Assembly: GCA_006503475.1 (NCBI GenBank)
Contig: RSEH01000087.1
Span: 62,001 to 126,000 of the forward strand
Direction of reading: 5' to 3'
DNA: 64,000 bases
From: Stentor roeselii
Lineage: Eukaryota > Ciliophora > Heterotrichea > Heterotrichida > Stentoridae
Shown here: positions 39,590 through 49,947 of the stretch, one piece after another
How positions within the stretch are numbered: position 1 is the first letter of the stretch
Layout of the letters: the number at the start of each line of letters is the position of its first letter
Position numbers and translations under genes: made by a program
The notes under the pieces: model-generated
Seen by the model: only the letters and a program-made list of their open reading frames with translations
Told to the model about the DNA's origin: nothing
Database searches by the model: none

Positions 39590-41467
39590 TTAGGAAATGT
39601 ATGAATCCAGCCAGTAAAAATCTTCACCTAGTAAACCGATGAATGGGCCTCCATACTTCATATCTCCACATTTCGCTTCTAAGAAACTTACTTCAAAATA
39701 GTCATTAGGAGTAAATTCGTATTTATTTTTCTCAATTCTTTGTGAATTTTTTTTCCTTTGATAGTATTTTCCTGAAGCAAGTTTTATATTGAAAAAGAGT
39801 GGATTTGTATTACATTCGATTGGAGTGTAAAAGTTTAAGATTAGGTAGTTTTCATGGTAATAAACATTAAAAGGAAGTTGCTTTTCTCTATTAAAAATAG
39901 AAATTTCATTAATATCACCTTTTACACACTTTCCAAGAATGATTCCACAAATTAAAAAGTGTACATTAGACTCAATTAATACTTGAAAAGTAGATCCTTT
40001 ATCATACCAAAAGTTTAAACCTGTATCACTGCTGGGAATGATTTGATCTGGTAAGTTAAAAATCTTAGTTGAGTTTTCTTTCATATTAAGCAAAGAGAAT
40101 CGATAACTTAAAGGTAGTGATTCAAATTTATTCAACAATTTCAAGAGTTTTTGGCAACCTTCACTTCTTTTTGTTAGAATTTCTTTGATTTTTACTGATA
40201 CATCTAAATAAGTGCTTCTATAGAATTGAGAAACTGGACAACTCCTGCACAGTGTCTTTATTTCATCTCCTTCTATCTTCCATTTATGAACTGGTTTATT
40301 ATGAGTGGGACACATGATTTCTAAGAATTCCAAAATTCTTTTCAATTCTAAATTTTCAATGCAACTTTTACTCTCAATATTTGAATTACATTTTCTACAT
40401 CTATCAATTTTTCCTGATTTATAACATTCTGAGCAGATATTGTGAGAGCATTTCGCTTGATAAGGTATTATATTATTACAAACAGCAAACCATTGATTTG
40501 AGTCGTGTAAATGGCAGAGTAAATCTAACTCATAAATAAATTTTGGATATATAAACTTGTTTGTTCTTATGATAGGCTCTCCATCAATAGGACAACAAGT
40601 ATTTTGATCAGTTTTTTTAAGACATTCTGAACAGATTTCATGTTTTTCTGTATCATGAACAGGGTAAGGTAATCTTAAAACGTTAAAAGGAAGTTCACAA
40701 AACAGACAAATTGAGCTCTCAGTCAAGTTAGAGTTTTTTGAATCAATTAAATCTTTCATTTCATACAAGAAGTTGTAAACAGTTCTATGATCAATGTTAC
40801 GATTTTTTAAGTATTTTAATATAACTGAATTAAAAGCAGCTGTTTTTGCTTCTTTACAATGATTTTTAGCTTCTTCCAAAATAAAGGCAAATTGATTCAT
40901 ATCTTTTAAGTCACAAAGGTTTTCTTCAGGTGTACAAAGCTTGCACTTAAATTCAAATTTATTTTTACTAAACAAGTATTCATCTGATAGCCTTAAATGT
41001 TTCATGCAATAAGCATATGAGTCAACGTAGCACAAATACTTTCTAAGCTGGAAGAGTATATCATCGACACTCATATCATGGGATTTTAGCAGTTTTTTCT
41101 TGATTTCGACAGGCAAGTCAGGCCTTTGAAGGATCATATCAGCAATAGATATCAAATTGGGTCTTGGGAGGTTATAGTCTAACCAAAGTAAGTTTTGATT
41201 GTTTAATTTACAGTTCACACAATAAACAACAAGGGAAGTTTGATCGAAAAACTTACCAGGTGATTTTTTACCATCATTTGGACAATCACATGTCGAGGTC
41301 AATAGTTCATTTTGATAAATTTTCATTTGTTCACTGCTTATGTCAGCTGATTGATAGTTCTCGATACATGATTTACAATAAAGATAGCCTTGATAATCTC
41401 GAGGATAAAGTTTTTGAACTAGTATTGAGGTTAATTGTTTGCAGCCTGTACACTTAAATTGATCCAT
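39590..41467 (-). CDS. Multi-zinc-finger (RING-like) protein with C-terminal beta domain, 625 aa
   Basis: The N-terminus has C-x2-C pairs (CTGC, CKSC) like a treble-clef finger, then CDCPND and CVNC. A RING-like finger at ~250-295 (CLFCELPF...HEICSECL...CCPID) is followed by a second Cys/His cluster (CSHNICSEC...CRKCNS), and then a CPTH...CRSC pair resembling a B-box. The C-terminal ~140 residues form a beta-rich domain that begins FWYDKGSTFQV and ends YGGPFIGLLGEDF, perhaps PHR-like. A ubiquitin-ligase role is plausible. Its closest visible relative is the gene at 44165, with which it shares architecture and motifs throughout. Start context is TTATAAATG. Confidence 0.8.
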   Translation of the reverse strand: MDQFKCTGCKQLTSILVQKLYPRDYQGYLYCKSCIENYQSADISSEQMKIYQNELLTSTCDCPNDGKKSPGKFFDQTSLVVYCVNCKLNNQNLLWLDYNLPRPNLISIADMILQRPDLPVEIKKKLLKSHDMSVDDILFQLRKYLCYVDSYAYCMKHLRLSDEYLFSKNKFEFKCKLCTPEENLCDLKDMNQFAFILEEAKNHCKEAKTAAFNSVILKYLKNRNIDHRTVYNFLYEMKDLIDSKNSNLTESSICLFCELPFNVLRLPYPVHDTEKHEICSECLKKTDQNTCCPIDGEPIIRTNKFIYPKFIYELDLLCHLHDSNQWFAVCNNIIPYQAKCSHNICSECYKSGKIDRCRKCNSNIESKSCIENLELKRILEFLEIMCPTHNKPVHKWKIEGDEIKTLCRSCPVSQFYRSTYLDVSVKIKEILTKRSEGCQKLLKLLNKFESLPLSYRFSLLNMKENSTKIFNLPDQIIPSSDTGLNFWYDKGSTFQVLIESNVHFLICGIILGKCVKGDINEISIFNREKQLPFNVYYHENYLILNFYTPIECNTNPLFFNIKLASGKYYQRKKNSQRIEKNKYEFTPNDYFEVSFLEAKCGDMKYGGPFIGLLGEDFYWLDSYIS

Positions 41468-42479
41468 TTATAAGCATCTAGAATATGAGATTGTGTTTAG
41501 GACTCTAGAATAAAAGATGAAATCGTTTGGAATGGATGTGAAATTATTTAAGATTTTTGTTTTGGAGTATTTATTGTCAGGCTTGGCTTGAAAAAATGAT
41601 TTATGTAGATTTGCATTCTTAGGATTTGAGAGTTTTATTATTTGATGTACTAAAGAAATCTTTATAGGCTTGTTTGATTTTAGGATTTCTTTGTTTGAAC
41701 CATTTTATTATTGTAGACATTATGATAATTAGATTTAGATATTAAACTTTTAGGGATTTTATGAGTTTTATGGATTATTCGTGCTTGGAAGAAAGATCTT
41801 TTGACCCAAGATTATGATTTAGCAGCTAAATAGTTATGCATATAATTAATGAATTTAAAAATATAATAGTTATGAACTAATTTTTATTGAATCCATATAA
41901 AATAGTGAAAATATAATAGTTTTGAACTAATTTTTCTTGAATCCATATAAAATAGTAAAAATATGTTATAAAATTAGATAGTTATTTTGGAATAATTATA
42001 CTATACAGTGTTTGATTATATCATAAACAAATATAGTTTTAAATTTAATTATATATCCTATTATTTATGTAAGATTGTAGAGATTGAGATTATTAAGCTA
42101 TCAATATAAAGTAATACTTGAAGTATTTATAAAGAGATAAGTATTGGATTTAAACATAGTAGTCCAATCCTCCTTAAATTTATAATCTTTGAATAATTCC
42201 ACGGATATAATTAAGGTACATGAATAATTTCCAACTCAAAAATTACTTTAGCATAGAAATCGAATGAAAGAACTTCGAATTCATAGAACTTCTTACTGAG
42301 ATAAAGAATGATCAATTTTTAAGTTATTCATTTATCGAAACTAATATTGAATCTTTTTCATAATCTTTGAAGTTTCCTCTACACGATAATCCTAAATGCA
42401 ATATAAAATATATTTACACTACTAACCAAACAGATGTAGTCAAATATTTGAAATAAAAAATTATAATACTCAAAAGTTT
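41468..42479. other. AT-rich interval upstream of the zinc-finger gene
   Basis: About 1 kb with no intact gene. The only structure seen is the 50-bp tandem duplication at 41861-41960. The lower end may hold further decayed sequence of the pseudogene that begins near 42480, but I cannot align it by eye. Confidence 0.45.
41861..41960. repeat. 50-bp tandem duplication, two copies
   Basis: Unit 41861-41910 is repeated at 41911-41960 with three differences in 50 bases. Each copy holds atataatagt and gaatccatataaaatag. Non-coding and AT-rich. High identity suggests a recent duplication. Confidence 0.85.
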
Positions 42480-43850
42480 ACTCTAAAAGCTCTTTATTAT
42501 CATATTTCTTGACAAAATAATTATTTGGTCAAGTATTACAATAAACTTCATCTTTGGAAAGCATCTGCTGAAACTCTGGATCATGAGGTGATGGAAATTT
42601 CTTACAATTAGCACAGATTAAACAATCCAATTATAGAATATGTATAATTAGTATGATTAAAGAAATGTGATTATAAGAAGAAGTTATTTTGAATAGTAAT
42701 TAACTTGAAGAATTTCACGATTATGAATTTTAAATAGTTTTCTTGGTTTATTATGAGATGGGCAGATAAATTCTAAAACCTCCTATTTTTTATAAACTTT
42801 TGTTTCTACACAAATTTTATCGTCAAAATCGATTCTCACATCTAATTTTTATTCTAATTATCACAAAAGGTAGATATTATCAGAAAATTTGTTTGTAATT
42901 AAGAATCAGGTTAGCTATTGAGAACCATTCACTATTTTCATATGAATAATAGTTGCTCTTCACTTCATATAAAAATTCTGGGATAATAAAACTGTTTATC
43001 TTGATAGTTATCTCTCCATCAATTAGGACAGCAAGTCTGTGAGTCAGATCTTTGAATGCATTTCAGCTGATTTTTAAGTGATGTGGGAGGGTAAGGCAGT
43101 AGTTTATAGCTAAAGGTTACTCATATAAAAGACAGATATAATTCGCAGAAATTCTAATATTTAAAACAATATAAAATCTTCATCTCATACAAAAAAATTG
43201 AAAATAGTTCAGTGATCGAGGTTATCATTCTTAATAAACTTAAAAATCTCGGTTTAAAGCATTAGTCTTCGCTTTTTGTAGTGATTTCTGCTGATTCAAA
43301 CACTGTGCTACAGTCTTTGGTATTTCCAATTCCATCAGAGTAGCTTTTTATCACAACGGTAGCATTTGAACTGTGGATAGTCAATATTTATTAGATACTT
43401 GTGACTCCTATGCAAGTGGGTGATACAAAAAGCGTCTTTTTGAGTGTAAAACAAAGTCTTACTTAAATTAAAAAAGAAATCATCAACTCCCATAACTTTA
43501 TTGTTCATAAAAGTTTTTCAAAGTAAGAGGAATGGTTTTTTAAAGTATTCGTCGATCAAGTGTTTCAAATAGTTCTTGAAAGATTGAAGTCTAAACAGAA
43601 AACATTTTGGTACTTGTACACAGCTTTTGAAGTATAAGTAGAAATATTCTCTATCTAAATATTTCCTATATTTTTGGAGAGGTAGTCTTAGGTAGAAGAA
43701 AGTTATTCAAATTTTAATGAAATCACGAGTTTTAATGAAGTTTCAAATGTTTATGATAAATAGGAGTTCGATGCGCTGAAGAACAATCTAAACAGTAGAG
43801 TTCACCCAGGGAAGTTTTATGTGGTAGCTTGATTTATATTTTCAAAGTTT
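42480..43850 (-). pseudogene. Decayed paralogue of the zinc-finger proteins at 39590 and 44165
   Basis: Short segments in the same order and orientation as the 39590-41467 gene, offset by about 2.42-2.45 kb (rising toward 2.57 kb at the 5' end), retain recognisable similarity. The clearest is 43000-43070, where the minus strand reads CIQRSDSQTCCPN then QDKQFYYPRIFI, against CLKKTDQNTCCPID and RTNKFIYPKFIY in the intact gene. Around 42540-42620 the minus strand reads CANCKKFPSPHDPEFQQ, close to NCKNCKFPGADISIQE of the 44165 protein. Frames are broken many times by stops and indels; no long ORF survives. The limits are approximate and the C-terminal beta domain was not found. Confidence 0.75.
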
Positions 43851-44164
43851 TTTAAGGAATATCATGTAAGTAAGTCTATCTAATTTAATGTAGACCTTAT
43901 TTAAGAATGGGTTTTAATAGTCTCGATCAGTTGGACTTGAAGTATAAAGTTTAAGCTAGATGTTCGATGGGTTTAGATCTGGGTAATCATCTTTAGAGTT
44001 TATAATCCTCACTATAAAAGAATAACAAAGCTAAAACAATCTAAAACTCCCCTGATTCAATCAAAAATCCTAAAATAATCCAAAATAAATCTAAACAATC
44101 CAAAATCTACTTTCAATAGCAGCCCTCCTCTGAAACCCAAAAAAAAATCCCAAATTCTAGATAA

Positions 44165-46189
44165 ATGTCATTGAGCCTCAAGTGCAATATCTGCAAAAGG
44201 ATCATGAGCGTCTTTGATTCAAATCTTTATCCCTTAATCGACCGAGATAATAAAATTTCCGTCTGCCAAGGCTGCGTTACTGAAAAAAGCCTTCAAAATT
44301 GCGAGAAATCTAAAGACGCTTTACCTTTTTATCATAATCAGAACTTGAAACCAAACTGCGACTGTCCAAATTCAATTGAATCAGGAGGATATGTCTTAAA
44401 TCAACTCACTCTCGAGATTCAATGCATCAACTGCAGAGTTAAATGCAATGAATGTGAAATAAGCACTGGAATAAATTTTGACTGTCAAATATGCAAGGAA
44501 ATCATTCAAAGTAGAAACCTTTTCGATTTGACTAAAGAATCTCCCAGAGATTTACTTTTGCAGAAAAGAGGACAACTCTTAGAAGAACTTTCAATTCCTT
44601 TTGTACAGAGAAAGTCTCTGGCTTCAGCTCCGATTGATGCTTTACAAGATTTGTATAAAAAGATAATAGAAGCAGATGCATATACGATAAGACCAGATCA
44701 AGAAGCAACTTATAAATGTCTTCGACACTTTAAAGCAACTGATAAACTGAATGATGAAAATTTTGAATTTGTTTGCAGTTCATGTAATTCAAATGAATCC
44801 TCAACTTTCAGTATTAATGACACTGAACGTTTAAGAATCTTTAATACAAAGATTTGTGAAATCATATATTATATGCACAGTTGTTACTTTACAGAATCAA
44901 TTTTAGTCTTTTATGTTTCGGACACCTGGTGTTATAAAAAATTTCGTAATATGTTGTATGATTTCAAAGAAATTTACAGTCAAATGAAAATCGATCACTC
45001 AAGAAACTCGGTCAATTTTAAACCGGATTCAATATGTTTACTCTGCTTCGAACAATTCAATTTTAATAATCCTCCAGTGAATCTTCATGAAGGAGCTGTT
45101 CATGCTATTTGCAAAAAATGCATAAATTCCAAAAAAATTAACCATTGCCCTATTGATAGATTTCCTTTAAACTCAATAAAAATCATCAGCCCTGATTTCC
45201 TTTTACAAAAAATCGATCCGTGTTGTATTGAAAATTGCTCTAAACGTTTCAATACTCATGAACAGGTTTTTCCTTTTCTCACACAATGCATGCATAATAT
45301 CTGCTCAGAATGTCAGAAGAACATCACCGGAAAATGTAGTAAATGCAATAAAATTATTGGAACAAATTACTGTAAAAAAAATATCGAACTAGTAAAAATA
45401 ATCAAATTTCAAGAGATTTATTGCGGGACACATGGATTAATTGTAGATAAATTTTTTAAAAGGAATGAAAAAATATTAATGAATTGCAAAAATTGTAAAT
45501 TTCCTGGAGCAGATATCAGTATTCAAGAATTGAACAAATATTTTAATTCAGAAATAACAAAAATTCCAAAAAATGACCCAATTTCTGTATTGATTAAGGA
45601 AAATGCTGATTTCATTCCTTTGAATATTAAAAAGAAATTCATTGAAAATCATGAAAATAATTCTAATCCGAATCAAATAAAAGTAATAAGATTCAATAAA
45701 TATCTTCCTGATGTGCAAGGAAGTGATTTTTACTGGTATGAAAGTGAAATGAACCATACTTTTCAAATTGAATCAAATGTATCTTGCAATATAATCGGTA
45801 TTATTATTGGAAAATGTCTAGAGGCTAGTAACAAGGATGTTTTTTGTGAATTTGAGTTTGATCAAAATAATAAATTTATTTGGAATATTCATCAAAATTA
45901 TCCAATTAATGAAAATTATATGATATTGCATCTAGGTAGAAAAATATTTTTTGATGGAAAAAATACATTTTACCATATAAGATTTGGAAAAGGAAGATAT
46001 TTTCAAGGGATAAAAGATCAGAACGATTATTCTGCTTACTTTGGATATGAGGAATATTTTTACTTTCATTTCACAAGTAACACTAAAGACCGTGAAACTC
46101 TATCACCGATGAACTTAGGTGGCCCTTTTTTTGGTTTGATTATAGAAGATGTGTATGTCCCTCATGAATACTTACCAATCATAAATTAG
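44165..46189 (+). CDS. Multi-zinc-finger (RING-like) protein with C-terminal beta domain, 674 aa
   Basis: Paralogue of the 39590-41467 protein. N-terminal CNIC...CQGC, CDCPNS, CINC and CNEC pairs come first. A RING-like finger follows at ~288-335 (CLLCFEQF...HAICKKCI...HCPID), then CMHNICSEC...CSKCNK and CGTH...CKNCKF. The C-terminal beta domain runs from FYWYESEMNHTFQIES to GGPFFGLIIEDVY. It is longer than its relative because of an extra Cys cluster near residues 90-115 (CNECEISTG...CQIC). Likely an E3-type or scaffolding protein of a ciliate-specific family. The 5' flank is A/C-rich and almost without G. Start context is AGATAAATG. Confidence 0.8.
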   Translation: MSLSLKCNICKRIMSVFDSNLYPLIDRDNKISVCQGCVTEKSLQNCEKSKDALPFYHNQNLKPNCDCPNSIESGGYVLNQLTLEIQCINCRVKCNECEISTGINFDCQICKEIIQSRNLFDLTKESPRDLLLQKRGQLLEELSIPFVQRKSLASAPIDALQDLYKKIIEADAYTIRPDQEATYKCLRHFKATDKLNDENFEFVCSSCNSNESSTFSINDTERLRIFNTKICEIIYYMHSCYFTESILVFYVSDTWCYKKFRNMLYDFKEIYSQMKIDHSRNSVNFKPDSICLLCFEQFNFNNPPVNLHEGAVHAICKKCINSKKINHCPIDRFPLNSIKIISPDFLLQKIDPCCIENCSKRFNTHEQVFPFLTQCMHNICSECQKNITGKCSKCNKIIGTNYCKKNIELVKIIKFQEIYCGTHGLIVDKFFKRNEKILMNCKNCKFPGADISIQELNKYFNSEITKIPKNDPISVLIKENADFIPLNIKKKFIENHENNSNPNQIKVIRFNKYLPDVQGSDFYWYESEMNHTFQIESNVSCNIIGIIIGKCLEASNKDVFCEFEFDQNNKFIWNIHQNYPINENYMILHLGRKIFFDGKNTFYHIRFGKGRYFQGIKDQNDYSAYFGYEEYFYFHFTSNTKDRETLSPMNLGGPFFGLIIEDVYVPHEYLPIIN

Positions 46190-46536
46190 TTAGTTAAATC
46201 CAGATTCACGCTACTCACCATCTCTAAAATTTTCATTCTTAAATCCTTTAAATCCTCCTTCTTTCAAAAAAATGAAATCCTTTCTCCTTCATACCCAAGA
46301 GAAATACTATTCCCAATCCTAAATAATAATAAAATCCTAAATTCTACAAATTTTCTAAAAAAAGAGATAATCAAAAAATCCAAAATTTTTAAAAAAATCC
46401 CCCAAACCCTTGAATCTCAATCATAAAACCTCAAACCTTAATCCTTCAAAAATTTCACCATTCCAAGCCCGATTTAATAAAAAAAGTCCGTCTCTATCAA
46501 AACAAATAATAAGCCCTACATATTTTCCTAAATTTA
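46190..46536. other. A/C-rich, G-poor spacer
   Basis: 347 bp between two plus-strand genes. It contains C runs and AAATCC-type words and almost no G on the plus strand, the same bias as other 5' flanks in this window. No gene seen; probably promoter and leader of the gene at 46537. Confidence 0.5.
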
Positions 46537-47475
46537 ATGGATATAAATATGAAACCTAATCGCCTCACAAGATTCCTCTCAACTCCAAAACTCGTCTCTT
46601 TGAGATACTCAGACCTGAACTCAAAGCATCCGATTTCCGACAAGATTTATCAGGCCTTTAGCAAGGAAGGTTTAGGAGTTTTGACAATTTCTGACATTCC
46701 CAGACTGGCCTCGACGAAGTCTCGGCTTTTGGCGCAGTCAAGTAAGTTGCTTGGTCTTTCGAAGCAAGAGAAGAGTAAGCTGGTCAGTCATCTGTCGGGG
46801 TTTAAAATTGGCTGGAATGAGCAAAAGTCACCTTTTGGTGATATTCAAGCTTCTTTTCTAGCTAATCCGCAGGAAGATAGTCTTGGAGATCAAAGGCTTT
46901 GCAATCTCTGGCCGAATAGCTTGCCTTATTTTAGGTCACAGTTCAGGGATGTTGGACAGATTTTAATTGAAACGTGCCTTTTGCTGTCTAGTCATGTTGA
47001 CTTTTTTTTAGAGATGGACTTTCCGTATTCTTTGATACCTCGATTCGAACATACAATTCAATCAAGTCTAAACCACATGGGTTGCTTAAGCCATTCACGA
47101 GTTCAAAGCCAGACCATCAAGACCCTAAAGCCCTGGCAAAGTTCTTCTTCAATATTTTCAGTACTGATACCTCCCACATACCTATGCGAGTCAAGTTCAG
47201 ACATGAAATCAAGTGACCAATTACTATGCATAAAATACGGTCAACAAGAAATTCCGATATTAACAACTCCAGACTCAGTATGTTTCTTAATCGGCAAAGA
47301 AGGTGAAAAGATATCTGAAGGTCTTCTCGAAAGCAAGTCATTCATCGACACTCACGACGAAAAAAATTCAACCCTTATCCGAACAAGCTTCTCTCTTTCA
47401 GTGAACAGTTCAGATCATCCATTTGAATCAAATCAAAAGGTACCTTTAACTCGGGTATATGCAAAAATTAATTAA
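46537..47475 (+). CDS. 2-oxoglutarate oxygenase-fold-like protein, possibly inactive, 312 aa
   Basis: The layout resembles the isopenicillin N synthase-like Fe(II)/2OG oxygenases. The N-terminal part has AFSKEGLGVLTISDIP, like the AFxxxGFFxIxNHG region, then helices carrying LLGLSKQEKSKL. The C-terminal jelly-roll-like strands include PDSVCFLIGKEGEKISEG, corresponding to PGAFVVNIGDxLEIxTNG. An R-x-S-like RTSFSLS follows, where 2OG is bound. The HxD...H iron ligands cannot be placed, so it may be non-catalytic. Similarity is weak and rests on pattern alone. Its stop is 10 bp from the end of the convergent WDR48-like gene. Confidence 0.55.
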   Translation: MDINMKPNRLTRFLSTPKLVSLRYSDLNSKHPISDKIYQAFSKEGLGVLTISDIPRLASTKSRLLAQSSKLLGLSKQEKSKLVSHLSGFKIGWNEQKSPFGDIQASFLANPQEDSLGDQRLCNLWPNSLPYFRSQFRDVGQILIETCLLLSSHVDFFLEMDFPYSLIPRFEHTIQSSLNHMGCLSHSRVQSQTIKTLKPWQSSSSIFSVLIPPTYLCESSSDMKSSDQLLCIKYGQQEIPILTTPDSVCFLIGKEGEKISEGLLESKSFIDTHDEKNSTLIRTSFSLSVNSSDHPFESNQKVPLTRVYAKIN

Positions 47476-47485
47476 TTCAACTTAA

Positions 47486-48907
47486 CTAGTCATCTTTTCT
47501 CACTTTTTTTAATTCAGGGACAATTTCTTTGACCCAGGCGGGAACTTCATCGATTTGATTCCTGCTGAACTGAGAAACTCGACTCATCCAATAAATTTCG
47601 ATTTTTTCCATCAAGTGCTGCTTGATTATCAGGAAGTTTCGCTCGAATTGCCCTGATCTGTCTGAATCTTGAGAGATTAAACTAGAAAAAAGCTCTTTTA
47701 ATAGAATTTCAATGAAAAATACCTGCTCTTGGCCACGTTGTTCATTTGCTGATATTGAATCGTTTCCATTGAAGTCTAATGCAAGGCAACCCAGACGGAG
47801 ACTTGTTGAAAACCATGAAGGGTTTGTTTTAGAGGATGAGAACTTTGATAGGGTTTCTTGGAAGTCGAATTGGGAGGATTCTAGCTTGTTGCTTAGGATG
47901 TCGTAGATGTGGATTGAACTGTCGCTGGATTTTGTTACTATGAATTTTTTGTTGTCTGTTACGCTGAATTGGGTCATTCGGGACTTGCCATGGATTTTTC
48001 TTTGAACTTCCATCATGTTGTATGAAACTAGAGATGAGTCGCAGGTGGAAACCCAGACCTCATCCCCAATCTTTTCAATATCCAAAACCGGTGAAGTTTC
48101 CTTACAAATCTGCTCAGTCATATGGCTTCTAATATTAACCTGATACACAAACCCTTCCTTATCTCCAGATATGCTGCCTAATCTTTACAACTTTCCACTC
48201 TCCCATAAGCACTTCAGTGCAAAAACAGAAGTTCCATGAACATGAAAGCTATCTTTGACCTTCCTCATGCCCAAGTCCCATAACTTGACGAATCCATCTG
48301 AACTGCAGGTTAAAATTTCTGTCTTATCTGGACTTAGTAGGACTTTTCTGACGATTCCTGAATGTCCTTTGAAGTCACTTTCTGGTTTGTTTCCTCTCAT
48401 ATCAAGTAGCTTGAATGTCTGAGTAGTTATCACCTTTGAAGCAAGGGCAATTACTTGAATATTATCTTGGCAGTCTAGGTCCCATATACTTGAAGCAAAG
48501 CTCCAAGATTTTGATGGCTTGTAGTCGAGCTGTGTTTTAATTAAAAGCCCATCTTCTCCCCCCGAGTAAAGGAAGTTTTCGTTTAATTTTAGCGCATGAA
48601 CTGAATCCTTATGATAAACCAATGACTGAACAGGTTCAGTAATTTCCCATCTCCAAGCAAGTATCCTCGAATCAGAAGAAGCCGAGAAAAAGATCGAATC
48701 CGAGCACGCAACTGAGTTAACCCAATGAATGTGTCCATTATAAGCACAAGTCAATCCCCTGTCTAAAGTATTATACTCCCTAACAACCCCATCACGAGAT
48801 CCAGCAACCAAACTCGTAGAAGTCGACGCAAGACAATTAATTCCATTTGAACTCATTTCCAAATCATCTCTAACAACAATACCAATTTGTTTAAAACTTT
48901 CCTTCAT
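47486..48907 (-). CDS. WDR48: WDR48/UAF1 homologue (WD40 protein), one 15-nt intron
   Basis: Exons 48189-48907 and 47486-48173, with a 15-nt intron at 48174-48188 between them; joined they encode 468 aa. The N-terminus IGIVVRDDLE...NGINCL matches human VSYVIRDEVE...NGVNAL, which fixes the start at 48907. WD repeats follow in the same order as in WDR48, including VKLWDLGMRKV and SPVLDIE (human APVLKME). The splice junction restores ESGKFISGDKEGFVYQVNIR, a repeat strand. The C-terminal region has DEVPAWVKE. WDR48 activates the deubiquitinases USP1, USP12 and USP46. The animal SUMO-like C-terminal domain looks shortened. The start overlaps the upstream gene's stop by one base. Confidence 0.88.
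48174..48188 (-). other. 15-nt spliceosomal intron in the WDR48 homologue
   Basis: On the coding strand it reads GTAAAGATTAGGCAG. Unspliced, the frame stops at TAA just inside the intron region; removing the 15 nt (phase 2) yields a continuous WD40 sequence that matches WDR48 on both sides. It shares T8, T9 and A10 with the intron at 26584-26598. Confidence 0.9.
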
Positions 48908-49656
48908 TAATTATAATTTATTTTAAAGCACTCTCCTTCAGTTTGACAGATTTTACAGTTATCCATCGATTTACACCTAAAACAAGCAGGATGTCCACAA
49001 GGAACCCAGATATAACTGACGATTTCATTACAAGAACAAGTTGATTTTTCACTTAAATCTTTGATTTCTTCCATTTTTCTCATGATTTCGCTGTGAACAT
49101 TGTTAGAAACTCGTTTTACCTGATCATTCTGATCCAGGGCTTCTTGAAACTTAGAGATAAGCTGTTCTTCATATGAAAAATTATGTAAAAAAGGACACAA
49201 GGACTCATTAGGGCATCCTTCAGAAGTAGTTGAATAAGGACAAGTTGATTTTTGGTAGATGTCAGGATGATAAAGGACCTCATTTTCATTATGTGCACTT
49301 TTACAAGTCTCTAAAAAGCAGGACCCTGCTGAACTGCAGAGGTTGGCAGAGTACTCATAGTACTTATGAATCCTTCTTCTTTCACCTTTAAAGTGATAGT
49401 AAAGGCAAAAAGTATCATTACAGTCTACTCCTAAACTGCATGGAAAAGCTTTGAAGTAGTCCATGATCCAAGTTGGTGACTCGATGTTGTTGATTTGGAG
49501 GATTTCGTTTTGGAGGACTTGCTTTATGTTGTCTAGTTCAGGGATTTCTTTCATTAACCGGCTTATGTAAAGTCTCGGGATGTCTGGAAACTCTTCTTCT
49601 AACTGTGGTTGAATATTCGGGATCATATAAGGAGGCCTACGTGGTTGTACATACAT
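48907..49656 (-). CDS. CCCH zinc-finger protein with C-terminal RING, 249 aa
   Basis: Three CCCH-type fingers: C73-C79-C84-H88 and C107-C113-C118-H122 (both C-x5-C-x4-C-x3-H), then C139-C148-C154-H158 (C-x8-C-x5-C-x3-H, canonical). Between them, RRRIHKYYEYSANLC resembles the RRRDPRKYHYS spacer of Unkempt and plant tandem CCCH proteins. A C-terminal RING-HC uses C207, C209, C220, H222, C225, C228, C234 and C237. Unkempt has the same order of CCCH array then RING and binds mRNA to control translation, so this could be a reduced Unkempt-like RNA-binding protein and ubiquitin ligase. It overlaps the WDR48-like start by one base. Confidence 0.85.
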   Translation of the reverse strand: MYVQPRRPPYMIPNIQPQLEEEFPDIPRLYISRLMKEIPELDNIKQVLQNEILQINNIESPTWIMDYFKAFPCSLGVDCNDTFCLYYHFKGERRRIHKYYEYSANLCSSAGSCFLETCKSAHNENEVLYHPDIYQKSTCPYSTTSEGCPNESLCPFLHNFSYEEQLISKFQEALDQNDQVKRVSNNVHSEIMRKMEEIKDLSEKSTCSCNEIVSYIWVPCGHPACFRCKSMDNCKICQTEGECFKINYN

Positions 49657-49947
49657 TTCCTATTATTCTCTTATGAGTCGTCAAGTACCCACAATCCAAC
49701 TAAATCAATCTTATTAACCTCCACCCTTCAAATCTCCAGACAATCTTCAATCACCTTCAAATATCAAAACTCAAAACATAAAAACCTTTAAAACTTTTTT
49801 TATCATTCTTTAAAGTCGTTCAACCCTGACCTCCACTTTTCCATTCCTTCTAAAAGTTGAAACAAGCACCCAAATCCAAGCCTTATGCAAGGTTAAGCTT
49901 AAAACATTCTCAAATCATTAACCTATTCCCAAAGAGCGAATATTTAC

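Noticed and set aside
47486-48907. Two separate WD40 genes, or a frameshift, instead of one spliced gene
   Set aside because: A perfect 15-nt GT...AG intron joins the frames and restores WDR48-like sequence on both sides.
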